Source of the DNA: an uncultured Chromatiaceae bacterium
GTDB lineage: Bacteria > Pseudomonadota > Gammaproteobacteria > JAADHS01
Assembly: GCA_945787615.1 (NCBI GenBank)
Contig: CALZJI010000152.1
Location: forward strand, 1-52,018
Length of the DNA: 52,018 nt
Reading direction: 5' to 3'
Of this stretch, positions 47,163-52,018 are shown one piece after another (position 1 is the first letter of the stretch; the number at the start of each line of letters is the position of its first letter). The notes below the pieces were generated by a model that was not told where the DNA came from, searched no databases, and saw only the letters and a list, made by a program, of their open reading frames with translations. Both the position numbers and the translations under genes were made by a program.

Positions 47163-47241
47163 GCTTAATTTCTTCGTTTAGCGATTTATTGTCCCAACAA
47201 GAAGGCCGGGTGGAGGGAATATGGCTGTCAAGTTGGGGTGT

Positions 47242-47271
47242 CGTCTACCGTAAGCGCGGTAGGCCGACAGG
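47242..47271 (+). promoter_or_regulatory. hairpin upstream of cytochrome c4
   Basis: TGTCGTCTACCG and CGGTAGGCCGACA pair around the loop TAAGCG. It lies between the 30-codon gene and the cytochrome c4 gene. Without a U-run it is not a clear terminator; it may protect or process the mRNA. Confidence 0.4.
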
Positions 47272-47364
47272 GGATTAGGAAGAAGATGTCAGAGCGATTG
47301 CTTCTTCTTAAGGTGTTATTTTTGAGGAGATAGGTTCCGTATCAATTCGGGAGGGGGTCTTGAA

Positions 47365-48093
47365 ATGCGAAGATATTTAATATCGGTAACGGCTGTAGCG
47401 TTTGTTGCAGGTGTATTTACCACCAGTGCTATGGCATCTGCGCAGTTTCCTAAGGGAGACGGCAATGTTCAGAATGGACAAGCAATTTATGAAAACGGAA
47501 AAGGGGATGTCCCTGCGTGTAATTCGTGTCACGGTGCTGATGGTAGCGGTGACGATGCGTTGGGCACGCCGCGGTTATCGGGTCAATGGTTTACCTTTCT
47601 TTTGAAACAGCTCGAAGATTTCGCAGCAGATAAGCGCATGGATACGACGATGTTTGTGATGAACGCCAACGCGAAAGGGCTTTCTCCGCAAGATCGTCGG
47701 GATGTGGCTACATATCTTGCAGCCAAAAAAATCGAATTTAAGGGCTCTAACCTTCAGGAATTAAAAGACCAAGGTATCGAGGTTGGTGCGACGAACTTCG
47801 GTAAGTCGCTGGTAGAGTTCGGTAGTGTGCAGTTGTCTGCATGTAAGTCTTGTCACGGTTATGCGGGGCGTGGCGCGCCACCTGTTTACCCGATCATCGG
47901 GAAGCAGCGCTACACCTATCTTGTTAGCCAGTTGAAGAAGTGGCGCGACGGTAGCCGCGCAAACGACCCGATGGGTCAAATGCAGGCGATAGCGCGTAAG
48001 CTCTCCGATGAAGACATCAACAACGCGGCGGCTTATCTGACATCCGCGAATCCGTATTCTGTCGGTAACGTAGCTACGCCGTACGACCACTAA
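47365..48093 (+). CDS. diheme cytochrome c4
   Basis: 242 residues with a signal peptide (about 1-26, ending SAMASA) and two cytochrome c domains. Heme sites are CNSCH (52-56) and CKSCH (160-164); methionine ligands are likely in MDTTMFVMNANAKGLS and DPMGQMQAIARKLS. It is a periplasmic electron carrier, often feeding cbb3-type oxidases. GGAGG lies upstream of the ATG. A strong terminator follows, so it is a separate transcript from the next genes. Confidence 0.93.
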   Translation: MRRYLISVTAVAFVAGVFTTSAMASAQFPKGDGNVQNGQAIYENGKGDVPACNSCHGADGSGDDALGTPRLSGQWFTFLLKQLEDFAADKRMDTTMFVMNANAKGLSPQDRRDVATYLAAKKIEFKGSNLQELKDQGIEVGATNFGKSLVEFGSVQLSACKSCHGYAGRGAPPVYPIIGKQRYTYLVSQLKKWRDGSRANDPMGQMQAIARKLSDEDINNAAAYLTSANPYSVGNVATPYDH

Positions 48094-48134
48094 GGCGTGT
48101 CAATTAAAAAGCCTCTAGCGGTAAGTACCGCTGG

Positions 48135-48166
48135 AAAAAAAGCGGGCCTCACAGCCCGCTTTTTTT
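48135..48166. terminator. intrinsic terminator after cytochrome c4
   Basis: AGCGGGC and GCCCGCT pair around CTCACA, flanked by a run of seven A on the left and seven T on the right. It can work on both strands; on the plus strand it ends the cytochrome c4 transcript 42 bases after its stop. Confidence 0.93.
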
Positions 48167-48270
48167 CTACACAGCTATTACAACAATAATTACACCTATA
48201 GTCTTCGGAAACTTTCCGCCGCTTGCCCGGTCTCTCTGAATATATTATTAAAACAGAGTGCAGAATAGTT

Positions 48271-48867
48271 ATGAAACAAAAACAGCCGTTAAAATCTGGA
48301 GAAAAAATCCTTCTATCCGTATTCGGGGTTTTTTTTGTCTTGGCGTGTATTGGGTACGTTATTCTCGAGTCGGTGAGGCTGACGTCCGATAAGCCGATGT
48401 TTCAACAAACAACCTTTTTTGATTTCTCGCCGGAAGGAAAAATGGGCGCTGGTATCTACCAGGCCTCTAACTGTAACGCTTGTCATCGTTCCATGCGCAG
48501 CGGAACCAGTATGGGTTTGTCGCTAGACGGTATCGGATCTAAGCGCTCTGTAGAATGGCTCGAAGCTTTTCTTGGAGACCCTGAAAACGTATACGGGGCG
48601 CCGACGATAGATCATGGTATGCGCCCCAAAGAGGCTGCGTTCATATCGGATATGTCGGCGGAAGATCGGCGTCTCTTAGCGGTTTACTTATCTGAGCTAC
48701 GCGCGGTTCCTGGATCGTCTGTCGCCAAAGTGCCGCCACCGGAGCACTCTGAATTCATTGACACCATGGTAAAGGCGTGGGCGCCGGCTGACTGGCAGCA
48801 CAAATACGAAGACATAAGAGTTCGAATAAAGCGGGAGCAGGCGGAAGAGAGTGAAATCAATGAATGA
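48271..48867 (+). CDS. membrane-anchored monoheme cytochrome c
   Basis: 198 residues from ATG 48271 (a longer frame opening with TTG at 48223 is less likely). One N-terminal membrane helix (about 12-34) anchors a periplasmic domain with a single heme site CNACH (68-72); a methionine ligand is likely in HGMRPKE or ISDMSAED. It resembles the heme subunit of NO reductase or the CcoO class only in layout. It begins a four-gene set and overlaps the next gene by 8 bases. Confidence 0.8.
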   Translation: MKQKQPLKSGEKILLSVFGVFFVLACIGYVILESVRLTSDKPMFQQTTFFDFSPEGKMGAGIYQASNCNACHRSMRSGTSMGLSLDGIGSKRSVEWLEAFLGDPENVYGAPTIDHGMRPKEAAFISDMSAEDRRLLAVYLSELRAVPGSSVAKVPPPEHSEFIDTMVKAWAPADWQHKYEDIRVRIKREQAEESEINE

Positions 48868-49384
48868 GTCGTGGTTACATCCACAAGAAGTCGTCTATCG
48901 CCGCTACACGCTATGGTTCGTTTATGCATGTGTAATCTACAGTATTATCGGGTTTTCCTGGGGAGCAATTATGGGCGGCATGGCGGATTTTCGCCATTTC
49001 GTTGATCACCGATTGCATGGCAATCTTATCGTTCGGGCCCACACCCATATCAACCTCCTAGGCTGGGTCGAAATGGCAATTTTCGCCGGCGTATACTACA
49101 TCATCCCGCGGCTAGCGAAGCGCCCGATCTTTAGTTTGAGTTTAGTGAAAGCTCATTTTTGGATTCATAACCTGGGGCTAATCGGCATGGTCGTTTTTTT
49201 TACCGTGGCCGGAGCGCTGGGTGGCATGGCAAGCGTGGAGGCAACGCCTGCCGAGGTGGAGAGTATCGTTGCTCCCCTTTTGGCGACAATGGGTATATTC
49301 GGTACGCTCGTGTTGCTCGCAAACTGTATATGGGCTTTTAATATCTTTCGGACGTGTGCTGGGTGGGAAAAAGCGTATGAGTAG
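48860..49384 (+). CDS. half-length heme-copper-oxidase subunit I-like protein
   Basis: 174 residues with four membrane helices (about 15-38, 54-77, 95-118 and 134-160). Helix 2 holds RAHTHINLLGWVEMAIFAG, like the first heme-ligand helix of cbb3 and NO reductase subunit I; helix 3 begins HFWIHNLGLIGMV. The rest of subunit I, including the copper-site histidines, is absent, so it cannot be a complete oxidase. It may bind a single b heme. An in-frame GTG at 48851 is an alternative start. It overlaps both neighbours, so it works with them. Confidence 0.7.
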   Translation: MNESWLHPQEVVYRRYTLWFVYACVIYSIIGFSWGAIMGGMADFRHFVDHRLHGNLIVRAHTHINLLGWVEMAIFAGVYYIIPRLAKRPIFSLSLVKAHFWIHNLGLIGMVVFFTVAGALGGMASVEATPAEVESIVAPLLATMGIFGTLVLLANCIWAFNIFRTCAGWEKAYE

Positions 49385-49889
49385 TAAATGGCGTAAAGGT
49401 TTTGGTTCTGGTCTAATCGTGCTTACAGTCGCTATTGCGACGGCTTGTTACGCTCCGGAGGGGGTCTTACAGGTGGGGGCTGAAGCGCCAAGCCTTAGAA
49501 CCAAAACGTTGCAGGACGTTGGCGGCGATTTCAGCAGGATTACCAGCTATCGCTATCCCGATGAGCGCATGTACCAGTACTCTCTCGACAAGGCCATTGA
49601 GCAAGGGAAACCTATTGTGCTCGAATTTGCCACGCCGGGACATTGTACCGTCTGCGATAAGCAACTCCAGATGCTAAAAGCGCTGCTTAAAAAGTACGAG
49701 AAGGACGTTATCTTTCTCCACATGGATCAGTATCAGAATCCAGAAGCGTTCATTGCGTTTAAGGTTCGCGGAGACCCATGGACGTTTGTGATTGACCAAG
49801 ACCAGAAGGTTCGCTTTCGTAGGGCTGGGCGTATGCTGTTCGGAGAGCTCGATGGTGTAATTAATGACGTTCTACAAGGTAAAGGTTAA
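49377..49889 (+). CDS. thioredoxin-fold lipoprotein
   Basis: 170 residues from ATG 49377, within an 8-base overlap with the gene before; upstream codons in this frame belong to that gene's shadow. A lipoprotein signal is likely, with C24 in AIATAC. The thioredoxin-like domain has ATPGHCTVCDKQ (C90, C93) and GDPWTFVID around the cis-proline. It should act outside the inner membrane, perhaps reducing the apocytochrome heme cysteines or a metal site in its partners. Confidence 0.78.
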   Translation: MSSKWRKGFGSGLIVLTVAIATACYAPEGVLQVGAEAPSLRTKTLQDVGGDFSRITSYRYPDERMYQYSLDKAIEQGKPIVLEFATPGHCTVCDKQLQMLKALLKKYEKDVIFLHMDQYQNPEAFIAFKVRGDPWTFVIDQDQKVRFRRAGRMLFGELDGVINDVLQGKG

Positions 49890-49912
49890 GTTACTAATCG
49901 TAGGTAAATTGG

Positions 49913-50371
49913 ATGGCTAAGAAGGAGAAACGCTGTACGTTAATACAAGATATAAAGGGCATGTGGTGGGACTTGGCGTTGTACGTGCCTACCGTAGTGT
50001 TTTTGTTATCGATTGGGTTTAAGCTCTGGTATACGGCGGACAAAAACTGGACCTATCTCCTCGTATTCCTCGCAACTTTTTTCTTTCTCGCTGGTACCAA
50101 TAGAATTTTAAAAACGCGGATGATGTTGTTGCCGTCTTCGCCCATAGGGATAGATGCCAATAAGCAACGCGTGTTGCTACAGTTGCGGAGCGGACAGCAG
50201 GTGGAGTTAGTGAAAGCGCTTCGTTATTATCCTGATTTTGTCGGTAAGAGCTTTGCCTTGTCGGGTCTAGACTTGTCGGGTGCTAAGCGACAGCATGTTT
50301 TTCACCGAGGCCAGTTTGCGAACGACAAGGAATACCAAGAGATGCGCGATTTCTTGCGCGTGTTTGCATAA
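49913..50371 (+). CDS. two-helix membrane protein of unknown function
   Basis: 152 residues. Two membrane helices (about 20-39 and 46-64) precede a soluble C-terminal part (about 75-152), likely cytoplasmic, with DLSGAKRQHVFHRGQF. I do not recognise the family. It follows the thioredoxin gene by 23 bases and is the last gene of this run, so a part in assembly or regulation of the same redox unit is inferred from position only. Confidence 0.65.
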   Translation: MAKKEKRCTLIQDIKGMWWDLALYVPTVVFLLSIGFKLWYTADKNWTYLLVFLATFFFLAGTNRILKTRMMLLPSSPIGIDANKQRVLLQLRSGQQVELVKALRYYPDFVGKSFALSGLDLSGAKRQHVFHRGQFANDKEYQEMRDFLRVFA

Positions 50372-50418
50372 CCTCGTCGCTGTCTTTCGATAATTCTGAG
50401 ATCTGTGCCAACACGTTT

Positions 50419-50824
50419 AGGGCTCGCTTCAAAATTACTTCGTATTTTTGGGTATTGAGGCGCTCGCCTGGCAACGCTTCCGCGTCCTCGATTGCCGTTC
50501 CCGACGCAATTCTACCACCTACGGTCACTTCGGGCTCCTGCCCTCTCGTGACACTAGCGCATCCATGTGCGTCGTCCGTGCAGTCGTGCTCACGCCCCTT
50601 GCCTACGTCCCTGTAGGCAAAGCTTCCGCGTCCTCGGCAACTGCGTCCTGCGTTGCCCTACCACCTACGGTCACTTCGGGCTCCTGCCCTCTCATGACAC
50701 TAGCGCATCCATGTGCGTCGTCCCTGTAGGCGTGCTCTCGCCCCTTACCTACGTCCCTGTAGGCAACGCAGCCGGGCGAGAGGGATCGACGTCCAAAAAG
50801 TGAATTAATTTTGACGCGAGCCCT
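50419..50824. repeat. palindromic element family 3, copy 2 with internal duplication
   Basis: 406 bp from AGGGCTCGCTTCAAAATTAC to TTTTGACGCGAGCCCT, in opposite orientation to the copy at 36070. Its core is duplicated with a period of about 146 bases (for example CTTCCGCGTCCTCG at 50477 and 50623), which explains the length. Reading frames inside are not real genes. It separates the redox genes from the coiled-coil protein gene. Confidence 0.88.
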
Positions 50825-50969
50825 AAGTGCGGCGGCGAGAGTTAGAACGTAAGGTAGCAGAGACATCGCTCACGAACGCGATGAACCTCGTGGTACGCGT
50901 GCGGTCGAAGATTAGAAAGGTCTCCACGAATATTGAAAAACGCTAATGTAAGCATAGCCGAGCGATTCT

Positions 50970-51407
50970 ATGGCGAAAACACAGCTTCTCGCGGTTGCAC
51001 TTTTTACACTATGCATAACGTCGTCCCTAGCAGATGTCGCGAGAGACAATTTAAAGTTAGAACTCAAGCAGAAAGAGGCGAGTATTGAACAGAAAAATCA
51101 ACAGCAAATAGAGAAAATACGAACCGATCCGGCTACGCTCCCTGATAAGCAGCAACTCGATAATGAGCAGCAGCGAGAGCGCTTAGAACAACAAAGACTC
51201 GAGGAAAGCCAACTCAAGGAACGCACCGGGTTACGATTAAGGTTGAAAAGTGATCGTGACATCGACGCAGCCTCGAAACTCAATCAACAACAACTCAAAT
51301 TCGAAACGCAGCAACAACGACAACTATTAGAGTTTCGCATGAATCAACAGATTCGATCGACGCAGCCAACAACAGGAATTCCGAGCGTATCAGAAAGTTT
51401 AGACTGA
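50970..51407 (+). CDS. secreted Gln-rich coiled-coil protein
   Basis: 145 residues. A signal peptide (about 1-21, SSLADVA region) is followed by a long charged, Gln-rich helix (about 25-130) with many LEQQ, QQQ and KLNQQQ stretches and no cysteine in the mature part. It is predicted periplasmic. I do not recognise the family. It stands alone between repeats, with GAGCGA as a weak ribosome-binding site before ATG 50970. Confidence 0.65.
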   Translation: MAKTQLLAVALFTLCITSSLADVARDNLKLELKQKEASIEQKNQQQIEKIRTDPATLPDKQQLDNEQQRERLEQQRLEESQLKERTGLRLRLKSDRDIDAASKLNQQQLKFETQQQRQLLEFRMNQQIRSTQPTTGIPSVSESLD

Positions 51408-51759
51408 CCTTGGTAGCAAGCCGAAACTTTAGTGTAAGGAATCCAGGATCCTTAAGACGCTTCTTTCTAGGTGAAAACGATTAGAAACTCTACTTTTTTC
51501 AATATGATACGCCCGTAGATAACGGAGTATCTATCGGAACTAGCGCTACGCCGTAAGGACCGTGGTGCAGCCGTAGGGCGTGGTAATGGGTCTCTGTAGT
51601 CGGATACTGGTCCGCATGACTCACCAATGTTCCCAGCAATTTCTACGCGATCGCTCCTGCTTTAGCCAATCGCCCACATCCACGTAGGCCCGCATTGCTC
51701 TACCGGCAGTCACTTTGGGCTTCATCCCGCTCACCCACCCCTCTGTGCTCCGTGGCTTA
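51408..51759. other. right-edge spacer with decayed family 3 sequence
   Basis: About 350 bases without a supportable gene. The part 51670-51740 (CGTAGGCCCGCATTGCTC, then CAGTCACTTTGGGCTTCATC) resembles the interior of family 3 (GTCACTTCGGGCTCCTG) and looks like a decayed copy. The rest shows no feature I can name. Confidence 0.45.
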
Positions 51760-51921
51760 AGGGCCGCGGAAATAAATAATTGTCCAAATATTGCGCCGGA
51801 TTTTGGCTCAGATTCAAGGCGCGGCAAGGGGCGCATAATCGCTTTATGTAACCCTTGCCGCAACACAGAAGCTGGGCCAAAAGACACGCAAGATTGTATG
51901 ATTATTTGTTTCCGCGGCCCT
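51760..51921. repeat. palindromic element family 1, copy D
   Basis: 162 bp, AGGGCCGCGG to CCGCGGCCCT, nearly identical to copy B. As in copy B it is joined directly at CCCTAAGGG to a family 2 element. Confidence 0.92.
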
Positions 51922-51922
51922 A

Positions 51923-52018
51923 AGGGCTCGCGAAAAAATAACTTCGTATTTTTCGCGCCCAGATTTGGGTCAGATTTGGACAATCCGATTGAGCAAAACC
52001 GCAGGACTAGCCCGGCTA
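51923..52018. repeat. palindromic element family 2, cut by window end
   Basis: 96 bases matching the left half of the complete copy at 18854-19034, from AGGGCTCGCGAAAAAATAAC to CCCGGCTA. The window stops about 5 bases past the dyad centre, so the right arm is not seen. Confidence 0.88.

Overview
This window looks like a chromosomal segment of a non-enteric gammaproteobacterium. The reasons are the gene order yceD-rpmF-plsX-fabH-fabD-fabG-acpP-fabF ... pabC-mltG-tmk-holB-pilZ-tatD, the order kdsD-kdsC-lptC-lptA-lptB-rpoN-hpf-ptsN followed by hprK-rapZ-EIIA(man)-ptsH-ptsI-mgtE, a split pyruvate carboxylase (pycA/pycB), ubiC-ubiA, and a diheme cytochrome c4. HPr kinase together with a permease-less PTS points to a lineage such as Chromatiales, Methylococcales or Xanthomonadales relatives rather than enterics. 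The exact order cannot be set from the sequence alone. No rRNA, tRNA, CRISPR array, transposase or prophage gene was recognised.

Layout. 1-447: non-coding, with a small hairpin. 448-1473: an AraC-type regulator. 1656-14757: a long leftward block for fatty acid synthesis, p-aminobenzoate synthesis, septal murein processing and replication accessories (yceD to tatD). 15204-18629: rightward pycA and pycB. 19082-23389: ridA, recG, ubiC, ubiA. 23535-28080: a CaxA/YrbG-like exchanger and the Kdo/LPS-transport genes kdsD-kdsC-lptC-lptA-lptB. 28699-37728: rpoN, hpf, the regulatory PTS and mgtE. 37965-39944: a lone HyuA-type hydantoinase on the minus strand. 40234-43352: a GldA/GldF/GldG-like ABC exporter. 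43406-44221: mutM. 44242-45720: a polytopic membrane protein. 45721-47069: a gene-poor, AT-richer stretch with tiny candidate ORFs. 47070-50371: a redox block (30-aa membrane peptide, cytochrome c4, terminator, then monoheme cytochrome c, a half-length heme-copper-oxidase-like protein, a thioredoxin-fold lipoprotein and a two-helix protein). 50970-51407: a secreted Gln-rich coiled-coil protein between repeats.

The most unusual structure is a set of long imperfect palindromes without ORFs, about 160, 181 and 259-406 bp long. I group them in three families whose ends all begin AGGGC followed by a GC-rich then A/T-rich stretch. They sit end to end, joined at CCCTWAGGG, and two gene stop codons lie in or against their ends (AraC regulator, mltG). 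One copy has its inner part inverted relative to its arms, one carries a 146-bp internal tandem duplication, and the window stops 5 bases past the dyad centre of another. A fourth, unrelated-looking palindrome follows mgtE.

The second point of interest is the redox block. A 4-helix protein resembling only the N-terminal part of a heme-copper oxidase/NO reductase subunit I is translationally linked to a membrane-anchored cytochrome c and a CxxC thioredoxin lipoprotein. A 30-codon and a 26-codon single-helix ORF, each with a good ribosome-binding site, lie upstream. I do not know a named system with this composition.
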